Source: Caballeronia humi (GTDB taxonomy: Bacteria; Pseudomonadota; Gammaproteobacteria; Burkholderiales; Burkholderiaceae). Taken from it: a stretch of DNA of 64,000 nucleotides. Position 1 is the first letter of the stretch. The number at the start of each line of letters is the position of its first letter. This document shows positions 55,324-64,000 of the stretch, piece after piece. Where the stretch lies: NCBI RefSeq assembly GCF_001544475.1, contig NZ_FCNW02000012.1, positions 62,001 to 126,000 on the forward strand. Direction: 5' to 3'. The position numbers and the translations under genes were made by a program. The notes under the pieces were generated by a model that worked only from the letters and a program-made list of their open reading frames with translations, had not been told where the DNA came from and did not search any database.

Positions 55324-56652
55324 GGTCATCCTCTGCAGCTTGCGTAATCCACGACCTGTGGAACGCTCGCTGCCATTGCGGTGCATCATCGTCGTAGCCG
55401 AATTGACGGAGGCTGCGCGTGACCGATGGAAGCGAGATGTTGGCGGAATTGGTCCGCTGGCTTGAATCATAAACAGACAAACTTTTTTACGCTTGCGATT
55501 TTCGCGCTGAAGCCGGGAAATCTGTTCTGCTATGAGGCGGAACGCACATTGAAATCCTTCCCCGAATTCAGCGACCTGCCACAAGCCGGCATTGCGCAAA
55601 AAGCAAACGCAATCTCCGCCCGAACGGTTAGAGCACTTTCCAGTCCGGTTGCAATTTCTGGCGGCTCGGCTTCGGAGAATCCCTTGTCGGACAAGGCGCT
55701 CCAAGCCCCATCAGGGTTTGTGGGCTAGCGCACGCAGAACTTCAGACGTTAGAAACTGATTCATCCATGCAACATTGAAATGTCCAATCGATTCGGCTCC
55801 TTTCTTTTGATTCAACATTTTTGGTACCTTTGTTACCGATCTGAATCAACTTTGACAGGCAATTTATTGACGCCGCAATTGCCAGAGGGCGATTAAATAT
55901 TAATCGGTTGTCATTTTAAAATCGGAGTGGCAGCGGGGTCGGAATTAATCGGTGGATAACGTTTACCGCTTTTATATGTGTGAATAACACGTCCGATTTG
56001 TATGAATGCATATGTTGCCCCGCACCACTGCCTGACGGCGTTCCTCGTCCCCTATACGCAGTTCGTTTGTCTACGGATGCGTCCGCCAATCATTAGCTAT
56101 TTGACGCACTGCGTGAGCGCCATCCGTCTTGATGCATTTCATATGAATCATGACAAAGGGCCATAACGCCGGCGCCACACGAGCGATTAATCCCCCGATG
56201 AATGATGTAACGGGGACATGTTGTGATACGGTATTTTTTACTGGTATTTGTCGAACGGACCGGCAATATGCGGTAGCCCGGCCCAGACCATCGGACCATG
56301 TTTCACTCCTGATACTCGCTGGATTCTGGGTGGATCAGGCGCCCGGCGGATGCGCGGCGCGCGACGCGCGAAGGCTGTCCCGGTCCGCCAACCTTCAGCG
56401 CAACGGCTAGCCGCCCCGAAACGCCTGACTTATGCTGGATTGGCTGTGTGGAGCGTGTTTGCAGGTTGTTGCTTGGTTGACCGAATGGGGTCCGGATGCA
56501 TCCGCCAAGCCTTGTGGCCAACGGGCCGGGACAAAAACGTGGCGCACCGCACACTCCGCGAAAGCGTCCCAAAAACGTTTCATTTTGGTAGCACGGCGCC
56601 AAAAAGCGCTTGCCGGACCGTCGCCGTGTCGTGAAACCCAGTTGCGGACGTT
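55324..56652. promoter_or_regulatory. 1.3 kb AT-rich intergenic region between EPS regulator and glycoside hydrolase
   Basis: I see no credible gene in these 1329 bases. The middle part (about 55740-56260) is clearly more AT-rich than the rest of the window. It carries repeated GATTAAT motifs: a dyad CGATTAA-ATA-TTAATCG at 55890-55906, TTAATCGG at 55945-55952 and CGATTAATC at 56184-56192. A TTGACA at 55852-55857 is a possible -35 box without a good -10. The region probably integrates regulation of the divergent regulator/EPS genes and the hydrolase gene. Confidence 0.5.
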
Positions 56653-58899
56653 ATGAAACCACCCTCTCGCCGTCGTCGAACGTGCTCACCGAGTGTCGCA
56701 AAAAAGCAACAGTACCGCGCGATCTCGCTCTTGATCGCGGCGGTCTTGATGCAGGGCTGCGAACGGGCGTCGTCGGATGAGAAGGCGGCGGCTCCTGCGC
56801 CCGCGTCGGGATCGATGGTGATCGAGGGCACGACGTGGCTCCCGTGCGCGCGCGAAGGCGCAACCTGCGCGCTGCGCGGGACGGCGCGCGTGATGTACGG
56901 CACGGCGAGCCAGCACGTCGTCAAGGAATTCACGGACGAGGTCGTCTGCGACAACACCGCCTTCGACGACCCCTCCCCCGGCGCCGACAAGCGCTGCTGG
57001 TACGCGAGCCCGGCGGTATCGGCGGCGCGGCCGGGGGCACGGCCAGCATCGATGGCGCCCGTCGCCGATGCGGACACGCGGCCAAGCGCGCCACCCGCCG
57101 TGCCCCAACTCGACTGCAAGGCGCCGGGCGCGCCGGGCCCCGCGACCGAATCGGGCGATCCGATCGAAGCCGATACCCCCGGCAGCGACGGCACGCGCAT
57201 GTTCGCGCGCGGCGCCCCGGTGCGCATCGCGTTCACGGTGCGCCCGGCTGCCGCCGATGCGCTCGTCTGGCAGATCCGCGACGCCTGGAATACCGTGCGC
57301 GCGAGCGGCCGCTTCCCCGTCGCGGCGCGCGCGGGCACCTATACGCTGTCTTGCACGACGCAGACGGCCGGCTACTTCGCGATCTCGGCGACTTTCGCGT
57401 CGAAAAAGTCCGCGCTGATGGCGCGCGGCACGCGGCCCGCCGGCATCGCGACGTTCGGCGTGCTGCCCGACGTCTCCGCCGCGCTGCCCGCCGTGACCTA
57501 CGTGCATCCGGACCAGCATCGCTTCGGCGGACAGGGCGCGGCCTACCTGAAGCCCGGCGAGTCGTGCTGTTCCGGCGACGGTTATCGGCCGCTCTATCCG
57601 AACCTCGGCCTCACGTGGGTCAACGACAACCGCAACTGGTACATGACCGAGCCGAAGGGCCCGAACACGTTCAACGCCGCCGCCGACAACCTCACGCCGT
57701 TCTTCAAGCCCGGCGACCTGTTGCGGCTGATCCAGCTCGACGGCATTCCCGGCTGGGCGAGCCCTACGCACGAGCGGACGCACAGCTACGCGCCCGCGTC
57801 GTTCGATCAATACCGCGCGTATCTGCGGCGCGTCGGCGAGGAATCGAACGCGGTGCGCAAGCGCTACTTCCCGCAGCAGACGAACAATTACTATCAGGTC
57901 ACCTGGGAGCCCGACTACGAAGGTGGCCTGCCCTGGCGCGATTCCGACGCGAATCTCGTCGCGATGTTCAAGGCGACCCACGAATCGATCCACGCGACCG
58001 ATCCGAACGCCGTCGTCATGGGTCTCACGCTCTCGCAGCTTTCGACCAACACGACGTGGCTGAAGCGCCTCGCGCCACTCGGCATCGGTAAGTACCTGGA
58101 TGGCGTGAGCGCGCATGGGTATTACGACATCGGCACGTCGCCGTCGCATCCGCCCGAGCGTTTCGCCGACAGCGGCGATCCGGCTAAGGCGCTCCCCGGC
58201 GCGATGCGCGAGTTGCGCCGCACGATGACCGACGTCGTCAAGCCGGGCGCGAAGCTTTTCGTCACCGAGACCGGTGTGAGCTATGACATCGGCACGAAGT
58301 ACGGGCCGAACACGCCGAACGCGAACGTGCTGTATGCGCAGGGCGCGGTGGTCGCGCGCACGCACCTGATCCTGCTCGGCGAAGGCGCGGACGTGAGCTT
58401 CGTGTTCTATTCCGCCGATCCGCCGGAAGTGGGCTACGGCGTGTTCTTCGATCTGGTGAACGCGCAAGGCGGTTTCGGCCAGACGCAAATCAGCCCGAAG
58501 CCGGCGGCGATGAGCGTCGCGGCGATGACGCGTCTCATCGACGGGACGACGACGCTCGGGGCCGTGAACGACACGCCGACGGGCGTCTATGCCTATGCGT
58601 TCCAGCGGCTGAATGGCGGCAAGGTCGTGACGGCGCTATGGACGCACAGGAACGCGGTATGGCCGGGCGCGGGCGGCTTCAGCCCGACGTACACGGCGAA
58701 CTACAGCCTGACAGTCGATTCGCCGGGCAAGTCCGGCAACGTGACCGTGTTCGACATGATGGGCAACGCGTCCACGATGCCGTACAGGAACGGACGCGTG
58801 GCGCTGGCGCTCACCGAATCGCCGGTGTACGTCGTTTCCGACAACGCGCAGATCATGCGATCTAATGTGACAACGCCCGCAGGATACGCCGCACAGTAG
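56653..58899 (+). CDS. Exported glycoside hydrolase, clan-A (beta/alpha)8 type, probable lipoprotein
   Basis: This 748-residue protein has a basic N-terminus and a hydrophobic segment ending VLMQGC (Cys36), an imperfect lipobox. Residues about 54-120 form a Cys-rich module with the spacing WLPC-EGATC-G-VMYG-VVCDN. A beta-rich linker region follows (to about 270), then a TIM-barrel catalytic domain. The likely acid/base is Glu419 (VTWEPDYEGG) and the nucleophile Glu539 (LFVTETGVSYD), the spacing expected of clan-A enzymes such as GH39/GH5-like PslG. It may trim or remodel the exopolysaccharide in the periplasm or outer membrane. The exact GH family is not determined. Confidence 0.78.
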   Translation: MKPPSRRRRTCSPSVAKKQQYRAISLLIAAVLMQGCERASSDEKAAAPAPASGSMVIEGTTWLPCAREGATCALRGTARVMYGTASQHVVKEFTDEVVCDNTAFDDPSPGADKRCWYASPAVSAARPGARPASMAPVADADTRPSAPPAVPQLDCKAPGAPGPATESGDPIEADTPGSDGTRMFARGAPVRIAFTVRPAAADALVWQIRDAWNTVRASGRFPVAARAGTYTLSCTTQTAGYFAISATFASKKSALMARGTRPAGIATFGVLPDVSAALPAVTYVHPDQHRFGGQGAAYLKPGESCCSGDGYRPLYPNLGLTWVNDNRNWYMTEPKGPNTFNAAADNLTPFFKPGDLLRLIQLDGIPGWASPTHERTHSYAPASFDQYRAYLRRVGEESNAVRKRYFPQQTNNYYQVTWEPDYEGGLPWRDSDANLVAMFKATHESIHATDPNAVVMGLTLSQLSTNTTWLKRLAPLGIGKYLDGVSAHGYYDIGTSPSHPPERFADSGDPAKALPGAMRELRRTMTDVVKPGAKLFVTETGVSYDIGTKYGPNTPNANVLYAQGAVVARTHLILLGEGADVSFVFYSADPPEVGYGVFFDLVNAQGGFGQTQISPKPAAMSVAAMTRLIDGTTTLGAVNDTPTGVYAYAFQRLNGGKVVTALWTHRNAVWPGAGGFSPTYTANYSLTVDSPGKSGNVTVFDMMGNASTMPYRNGRVALALTESPVYVVSDNAQIMRSNVTTPAGYAAQ

Positions 58900-59131
58900 C
58901 GTCTTAAACGCATAAAACACGATTCTACGCGCACAAAAAACCTGTCTCACCGAAGCGATCTTTCGGCGTATTTCGCCAGTGCCCGGCACGGGTGTTCGCT
59001 TTCGACGCGCGTTACACTCGGTTCACCCGATCGCGGCATCGGGACACATAACCTACGCAAGAAGGCGCGGCCAAAGGAGCACCGGGGAGGCCGACGTCTG
59101 GACACACACACATAAATACAGCGGAGCAAAG

Positions 59132-59584
59132 ATGCTTAGCGAGACGGATTTTCTGGACGTCGTCCGGCTCACGCCACTCGTCTCGATCGACCTGATCGTC
59201 ACCGACGGCACGCGGCGAGTACTCGTGGGACAGCGGCGCAATCGCCCCGCGCAGGGCACGTGGTTCGTGCCGGGCGGGCGCATCAAGAAGGACGAATCGA
59301 TCGACGCGGCGTTCACGCGCATCGTCAACGATGAACTCGGCGTCGCGAGCGTGGAGCGGTCGTCGTCACGGCTCTACGGCGTGTTCGAGCACCGTTACGG
59401 CGACAATTTCGCGGGCGCGCCCGGCATCTCGACGCACTACATCGTGCTCGCCTACGCGATACACCTTTCCGGCACCGTGCCGATCGGCCGCTTCGACCAG
59501 CACAGCGAGTACGCCTGGCTGCTGCCCGACGAACTGCTCGGGCGCGAAGACGTTCACGAGAACACCAAGGCGTACTTTCGCTAG
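59132..59584 (+). CDS. gmm: GDP-mannose mannosyl hydrolase (Nudix)
   Basis: This 150-residue cytoplasmic Nudix enzyme hydrolyses GDP-mannose (or GDP-glucose) to GDP and the sugar. The Nudix box is in the altered form GGRIKKDESIDAAFTRIVNDELG. It lacks the usual REXXEE pair, exactly as in E. coli Gmm/WcaH. QRRNRPAQGTWFVPGG before it and STHYIVLAYAI after it also match. I chose ATG 59132 because GGAG lies six bases upstream and MLSETDFLDVV is the family N-terminus. Like wcaH in colanic acid clusters, it probably limits the GDP-mannose pool. Confidence 0.92.
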   Translation: MLSETDFLDVVRLTPLVSIDLIVTDGTRRVLVGQRRNRPAQGTWFVPGGRIKKDESIDAAFTRIVNDELGVASVERSSSRLYGVFEHRYGDNFAGAPGISTHYIVLAYAIHLSGTVPIGRFDQHSEYAWLLPDELLGREDVHENTKAYFR

Positions 59585-59589
59585 GCGAC

Positions 59590-60552
59590 TTAAGCGATCG
59601 CTTCCGACAAATCGTCGTCGTTGGCGGCTGGCGCGGCCACGCCGTTCGTTTCCACCACCGGCGCGTGTTCCGCCGCGAACCGCGCCGCGAAAAGTTCGCG
59701 CAGATACGCGTCGAACTGCGTCGCCACTTCCGGGTGACGCAGCGCGAACTCGACTGTCGCCTTCAGATAGCCGAGCTTGCTGCCGCAATCGAACCGCTTG
59801 CCCTTGAAGCGATGCGCGAGCACCTGTTCGTGCGCTAGCAGCGATTGAATCGCATCGGTCAACTGGATCTCGCCGCCCGCGCCGGGCTTTTGCTTGCGCA
59901 AATGCTCGAAGATGCGCGGCATCAGCACGTAGCGCCCGACGACGCCGAGATTCGACGGCGCCGCCTCCGGCTCCGGCTTTTCGACCACGCGCGAAAGCTT
60001 GAAGAGTCCATCGGCCCAAGGCTTGCCGTCGATCACGCCATATGAGCGCGAATCGGCTGGGTCGATCTCCTCGACACCGATCACCGAGGAGTGATAGTGA
60101 TCGAACACTTCGACCATTTGCGCGAGCACCGGCGGCTGACCATCGATGAGATCGTCGGCGAGCATCACGGCAAACGGCTCCTCGCCGATCATCCGTTCAG
60201 CGCACAGCACCGCGTGCCCCAGCCCGAGCGGCTCGGCCTGGCGCACGTAGAAACAATCGACGTGACTCGGCTTGATGCTGCGCACGAGGTCGAGCAGCGC
60301 CTGCTTGCCGCGCGCCTGCAACTCGGCTTCGACTTCGTACGATTTGTCGAAGTGATCTTCGATCGCGCGCTTGCCGCGGCCCGTCACGAAGATCATTTCC
60401 GTGATGCCGGCGGCGATCGCCTCTTCGACCGCGTACTGGATCAGCGGCTTGTCGACGATTGGCAGCATCTCCTTTGGACTCGCCTTCGTCGCGGGCAGGA
60501 ACCGCGTGCCGAGACCCGCGACCGGAAATACGGCCTTCTTCACCTTGAGCAT
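59590..60552 (-). CDS. galU: UTP-glucose-1-phosphate uridylyltransferase
   Basis: This 320-residue nucleotidyltransferase makes UDP-glucose from UTP and glucose-1-phosphate. It has [56 protein letters not shown] and the C-terminal [20 protein letters not shown], all typical of GalU. ATG 60552 gives the standard start. It converges on gmm with six bases between stops and has no clear terminator. It supplies the WcaJ priming step and GalE. Confidence 0.96.
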   Translation of the reverse strand: MLKVKKAVFPVAGLGTRFLPATKASPKEMLPIVDKPLIQYAVEEAIAAGITEMIFVTGRGKRAIEDHFDKSYEVEAELQARGKQALLDLVRSIKPSHVDCFYVRQAEPLGLGHAVLCAERMIGEEPFAVMLADDLIDGQPPVLAQMVEVFDHYHSSVIGVEEIDPADSRSYGVIDGKPWADGLFKLSRVVEKPEPEAAPSNLGVVGRYVLMPRIFEHLRKQKPGAGGEIQLTDAIQSLLAHEQVLAHRFKGKRFDCGSKLGYLKATVEFALRHPEVATQFDAYLRELFAARFAAEHAPVVETNGVAAPAANDDDLSEAIA

Positions 60553-60767
60553 CTGATCACCCCGTCGATTGTGTCGCGGCCTTCTCATGCGAGGCCGACG
60601 CGACGATTATGCGTCGCATCGGCAGGCAATAATTCGTATGACCACTGGAACGGCCAGCTTATTACTCGAATATCGAAACCATCTGCCAACACCTCGTCAT
60701 TTTCCGACTAGCGCGGCGGCGTCCGTGACTCCCCGCGTATAGTGCGTCGCATACGGAAGACTTCCCG

Positions 60768-61835
60768 ATGAGCGGTTCGCGCTGGAGACTGTCGATGGGA
60801 TACGGGAATGGTATGGGGCGGCTGCAGGTCGTGCGCTCGCCCGAATCCGATGCTGCGCCGCGTGACATGGCCAAGCGCATCGGGATTCTGATTTTCGAAG
60901 ATTTCTCACTGGTCGAGGTCAGCTCGATCTCGGAAGTGTTTTCCCTCGCCAACCAGATTCGCAAACCGGCCGCGAACGGCACGGCAAGCGCCGATGCGCC
61001 GAACTACTCGCTCCTCTTTCTATCGAGCGATGGCGGCAGCGTCGCGAGCAGCTGCTCGATGCGCATCTGGACCGAGAGCCTCGAAAACCGCTGGATGAAC
61101 GACTGCGACGCGCTCTTCATCGCGGGCGGTCAAGGTGCGCAGCACGCGCGGCATGATCGCGTGCTGAGGAAGCGCTTGGGGCGCGTCGCGCCGAAGATTC
61201 CGTTCGTGAAAGCCATCGGCGAAGGCTCGCAGATTCTCGCCGCCGCCAATCTCACGCTGCAAAACCGCTCGCTCGATTTCGCCGAGGAGCCTGCGGCGGC
61301 GTCCGCGCTGGCCAACTCGCTCGTCATCGCCGAACAGACGCTGACGCTCGACGATCCCAAGGGCCCGATCGCGGCCGCGCTCTCGATCATCAAGCGCGAC
61401 TACGGTGCGGCGGTCGCGCGCGAAGTGTCGGAACGCTCGATTCCGGGCGCGTGGCAAAAGCTCGCCACCGTCCTCGACGACACCGACAGCGGCGGCGTGC
61501 GCCAGAAGATCGACGCGGCCGCGCGCTGGATCCGCGAGAACTACGTGCGGCCGATCACGATCGCCGATGCGGCGCGCATCGCCGCGATGAGCGAGCGCAA
61601 TTTCCTGCGCCGCTTCAAGGCGCAGATCGGGCTGACGCCGTCGGAATATCTGCTGCGCGCGCGGCTGGATGCGAGTTGCATGCTGCTCGCCGCAACCGAC
61701 CTTCCGGTCGACAAGATCGCGCGGCGCTGCGGCGCGGGTAGCGGCGACGGGCTCGCGAAGATCTTCAGGAAGCGCCTCTCGATCTCGCCGACCGAATACC
61801 GGCTCGCGGGACGACGCAAGCTCGACGCGCCATGA
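60768..61835 (+). CDS. GATase1-like/AraC-family transcriptional regulator (paralogue)
   Basis: This 355-residue protein has the same two-domain plan as the regulator at 54319-55323. The DJ-1/PfpI-like part is KRIGILIFEDFSLVEVSSISEVF, CDALFIAGGQGAQHA and AIGEGSQIL (no elbow cysteine). The AraC part has ITIADAARIAAMSERNFLRRFK, LPVDKIARRCGAGSGDGLAKIF and ISPTEYRLAG. The recognition helices are nearly identical in the two proteins, so they may bind the same DNA motif. Starts at 60795 or 60813 are possible. The first ATG has GGAAGA upstream. Confidence 0.9.
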   Translation: MSGSRWRLSMGYGNGMGRLQVVRSPESDAAPRDMAKRIGILIFEDFSLVEVSSISEVFSLANQIRKPAANGTASADAPNYSLLFLSSDGGSVASSCSMRIWTESLENRWMNDCDALFIAGGQGAQHARHDRVLRKRLGRVAPKIPFVKAIGEGSQILAAANLTLQNRSLDFAEEPAAASALANSLVIAEQTLTLDDPKGPIAAALSIIKRDYGAAVAREVSERSIPGAWQKLATVLDDTDSGGVRQKIDAAARWIRENYVRPITIADAARIAAMSERNFLRRFKAQIGLTPSEYLLRARLDASCMLLAATDLPVDKIARRCGAGSGDGLAKIFRKRLSISPTEYRLAGRRKLDAP

Positions 61836-61858
61836 CGAGCACTCGCTAACGGTACCGC

Positions 61859-62440
61859 ATGCCGCACACGACCTGGCTGTCCAATCTAGGCGATTCCGGC
61901 CTCCTCCTGCCGCTCGCGCTCGCGTGCGCGGTCTGGCTGCGCGTGACCGGCAAGCATCTTGCGCTGCGCTGGCTGTTGTCGCTCGCGGCGGGCATGGTGC
62001 TCGTCGGCGTCACGAAGTTTCTTTACGCGGGCTGCGGGCTCGAATTCGAATCGGTGCAGTTTCGCGTGATCAGCGGACACACGATGCTCGCAGCCGCGGT
62101 CTGGACCGTCTCGCTCGCGCTGCTCGCGTCGGGCGCGCGTGCCGGGTGGCATCGCCTGGGCGCCGCATGCGGTCTGTTGCTCGCGGCGGCGATCGGCGTG
62201 TGCCGGATTGTCGAGGATGCGCACACGCCCATCGAAGTGCTCGCCGGATGGTTGCTCGGCGGCGCGATCGCGCTGCTGTTTTTGCAGCGGCTCTTCAGCG
62301 AGCCGCGCCGCATGCCGCGCGCGCTCGTCGCGGGGCTCGGGCTGCTCGCGGTTTCGTCGATCGCTTACGGGCATCGCGCGCCGTTCCAGGCGCTCATCGT
62401 CCACTACTCGCCGTGGCTTTGTCAGCGGCTCGGCTTCTGA
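61859..62440 (+). CDS. PAP2-like membrane phosphatase
   Basis: This 193-residue membrane protein has about six helices and carries parts of the PAP2 phosphatase signature: FRVISGHTML (motif 2, with the catalytic His) and CRIVEDAHTPIEVLAGWLLG (motif 3, with R...H). The first motif (K-X6-RP) is not evident before SGHT; only TKFLYAGCGLEFESVQFRV is present. It may act on undecaprenyl pyrophosphate or a related lipid, which would fit carrier recycling beside EPS genes. It starts 23 bases after the regulator, so the two may be one unit. Confidence 0.8.
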   Translation: MPHTTWLSNLGDSGLLLPLALACAVWLRVTGKHLALRWLLSLAAGMVLVGVTKFLYAGCGLEFESVQFRVISGHTMLAAAVWTVSLALLASGARAGWHRLGAACGLLLAAAIGVCRIVEDAHTPIEVLAGWLLGGAIALLFLQRLFSEPRRMPRALVAGLGLLAVSSIAYGHRAPFQALIVHYSPWLCQRLGF

Positions 62441-62446
62441 GGAACG

Positions 62447-63376
62447 TCAGCGTGACTCGCTGCACGCCTTGTCGGCTTGCAAGGAAGGCAAGCGCGCATA
62501 CAACGCCGCCAGCCAGTCGATAAACACGCGCACCCGCCGCGGCTGATGGCGGTTCGCCGCATACAGAATCGACACCACCCGCGGATACGAAGGATACGCC
62601 TTCAGTACTTCCCGCAACGCGCCGCTCTTCAGATGCTGTTCGAGCGTGTAACTCGATCCCTGGATCAAGCCGAGCCCTTCGAGTCCGCAAGCAAAGTACG
62701 AATCGGCATCGTTGACGGCGACGAGATTGCGCATCGCGATCACGCGCGTCTCGCCACCGGACACGAACTCCCAGTTGCGCACGCGACTATTGTTCAGCAC
62801 GTAGCCGACGGCGAGGTGATTCTCCAGATCGTCAGGCGTCTGGGGCTCGCCGTACTTCTCGATATACGCCGGCGACGCGCACGTAATCTGCGAATAGCAG
62901 CCGATGCGCTTCGCAACGAGCGTTTCGTCGACAACAGCCCCCACGCGCACGACGCAGTCGAGCCCTTCTTCCACGAGATCGACCTGCCGGTCGGTGAGAT
63001 TCAGCTCGACGGTGATGTCGGGATAGCTCAAGAGGAAATCCGGCAACGCGGGGATCAGCGTGCTCTTCGCCATCAGCGCGGGGAGGCTTACGCGCACCTT
63101 GCCCTTCGGCGTGGTCTTCGATTGCGAGACCGCCGACTCCATGTCGTCCACTTCGCCGAGCACGCGCACGCAGCGCTCGTAAAAGGTCTCGCCGTCTTCC
63201 GTGATGCTGATGCTGCGCGTGGTGCGGTTGATGAGGCGCGCGCCCAGATGCGCTTCGAGTGCCTGCACGGTGCGCGAGACGCTGGCGGGCGGCAGGCGCA
63301 GCGCATCGGCGGCACGGGAGAAACTGCCCGCTTCGACGACGCGCGCAAACACTTTCATCGCGAGAAACCGGTCCAT
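62447..63376 (-). CDS. LysR family transcriptional regulator
   Basis: This 309-residue regulator has an N-terminal winged helix-turn-helix, MDRFLAMKVFARVVEAGSFS, AADALRLPPASVSRTVQALEAHLG, followed by a type 2 periplasmic-binding-like effector domain. It belongs to the CrgA/DmlR-like subgroup judging by the MDxFxAMxVF start. It is convergent with the PAP2 gene (six bases apart). Its target and effector are unknown, and the adjacent upstream gene reads in the same direction, so no divergent target is visible. Confidence 0.92.
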   Translation of the reverse strand: MDRFLAMKVFARVVEAGSFSRAADALRLPPASVSRTVQALEAHLGARLINRTTRSISITEDGETFYERCVRVLGEVDDMESAVSQSKTTPKGKVRVSLPALMAKSTLIPALPDFLLSYPDITVELNLTDRQVDLVEEGLDCVVRVGAVVDETLVAKRIGCYSQITCASPAYIEKYGEPQTPDDLENHLAVGYVLNNSRVRNWEFVSGGETRVIAMRNLVAVNDADSYFACGLEGLGLIQGSSYTLEQHLKSGALREVLKAYPSYPRVVSILYAANRHQPRRVRVFIDWLAALYARLPSLQADKACSESR

Positions 63377-63480
63377 GCGTGAGTTCCGTTGTTGGCGCGC
63401 GCGAGCGTCGCAGGCTTCGCGCGCGTTTGGTTATGGTCGGGAATCAACGACGATAGTACGACGCTTCCATTCAGCCTGCG

Positions 63481-64000
63481 TCATGGCGTCAGGCTGAATT
63501 CGCCGGCAAGCAGCATGGCGTAGGCGCGTTCGAGCGCCGCCAGGTCGGTCGCGCGCGAGCTTGCCTGGATGCCGTCGAGGCCCGGCAAAGGCACGCTCAC
63601 CGCGCGGCAGTTCGTATAGTCGCGCGCGCGCATCGATGGCGGGATCGTCGTGAAGAAGGCGGTCGTCGGCACGTCAAAGCCGGCTGCGATGTGCAGCGCG
63701 GCCGTGTCGGAGGTGACCAGGTAGCGCGCGTGCCTGATCCACGCGACGAAATCGGCGGTATCGGGCGCGAGCGGCGTGACGTCGGTGTAGTGCGGATGAT
63801 CGACGGCACCGAACCCCGCCACCGGCAAACCGAACTCGCGCCAGAGACGCTCGATGAGTTCCGCGTGCATCGACGGCGGGATGCTTCTGACAGGCGTTGT
63901 CGCGTTGGGGCAGAAGAGAACGTAAGGTTCGCGCTCGTGCGCCACCAGCGGCAACGCCTGTAGCCAGCGGTTGCGCTTGTCGGCCGAGGGAACATCGGAC
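63481..64000 (-). CDS. GT9-like (heptosyltransferase-type) protein, C-terminal part
   Basis: About 173 residues are present, and the frame is open to the window edge, so the N-terminus lies outside. It has PYVLFCPNATTPVRSIPPSMHAELIE, which aligns with the donor-binding half of ADP-heptose:LPS transferases. ARYLVTSDTAALHIAAGFDVPTTAFFTTIPP aligns with the DTGxxHxAAA region of the same family, with a Ser/Thr-Asp-Thr variant. It might be a heptosyltransferase or a related glycosyltransferase; the missing part is needed to tell. Confidence 0.7.
   Translation of the reverse strand, partial: SDVPSADKRNRWLQALPLVAHEREPYVLFCPNATTPVRSIPPSMHAELIERLWREFGLPVAGFGAVDHPHYTDVTPLAPDTADFVAWIRHARYLVTSDTAALHIAAGFDVPTTAFFTTIPPSMRARDYTNCRAVSVPLPGLDGIQASSRATDLAALERAYAMLLAGEFSLTP

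Noticed and set aside
55426-56656. Several open frames of 60-130 codons in the AT-rich intergenic region.
   Set aside because: They overlap each other on different frames and strands, lack ribosome sites, and show no domain or coding bias.

Overview
This window looks like chromosomal DNA from a Burkholderiaceae bacterium, most likely Paraburkholderia, Caballeronia or a close relative. It is GC-rich with strong third-position GC bias. It carries the paired urea-transporter and urease gene set of that family, a Kdo hydroxylase between waaA and waaC, and a Wza/Wzc/WcaJ exopolysaccharide cluster. The genus call is inference from gene content, not from a search. I saw no rRNA, tRNA or CRISPR array.

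Positions 1-17445 are mainly nitrogen acquisition. After the tail of an MFS transporter comes urtABCDE (urea ABC importer), preceded by a clean sigma-54 type promoter, then ureD. The urease series is then split by about 5.1 kb. This interval holds a complete four-gene polar amino acid ABC importer with its own sigma-54-like element, a tract of four GGGGT repeats, and a ~690 bp imperfect palindrome. One arm of the palindrome is interrupted by a 1281 bp IS481-type insertion sequence with perfect 54 bp terminal repeats. The series resumes with ureA, ureB, ureC (nickel enzyme) and ureE, ureF, ureG (metallochaperones).

Positions 17500-29500 are envelope glycan genes. They include a GT4 glycosyltransferase, the LPS inner-core block waaA-kdoO-waaC, and a phosphomannomutase/phosphoglucomutase. 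A divergent run follows: flippase, GT2, GT4, galE and a WecA/WbpL-type phospho-sugar transferase. This run looks like an O-antigen or second-glycan module, although no polymerase lies inside it.

Positions 29500-62400 are a large, mixed-orientation exopolysaccharide region. The minus-strand core operon runs manC-wcaJ-wza-wzc-gmd-fcl-GT-wcaI, so the polymer should contain a GDP-mannose/GDP-fucose derived sugar. Around it lie a second flippase, a Wzy-like polymerase, three more glycosyltransferases, an acyltransferase-3 enzyme, a WcaF-like acetyltransferase, a GMC oxidoreductase, a small exported protein of unknown function, and an alpha/beta hydrolase. Two paralogous GATase1-like/AraC regulators sit at the upstream side. 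Between them are a predicted exported clan-A glycoside hydrolase, a GDP-mannose mannosyl hydrolase and galU. A 1.3 kb AT-rich non-coding stretch with repeated GATTAAT motifs separates the first regulator from the hydrolase. No Wzb-type tyrosine phosphatase is visible. The window ends with a PAP2-like membrane protein, a LysR regulator and the C-terminal part of a GT9-like glycosyltransferase.
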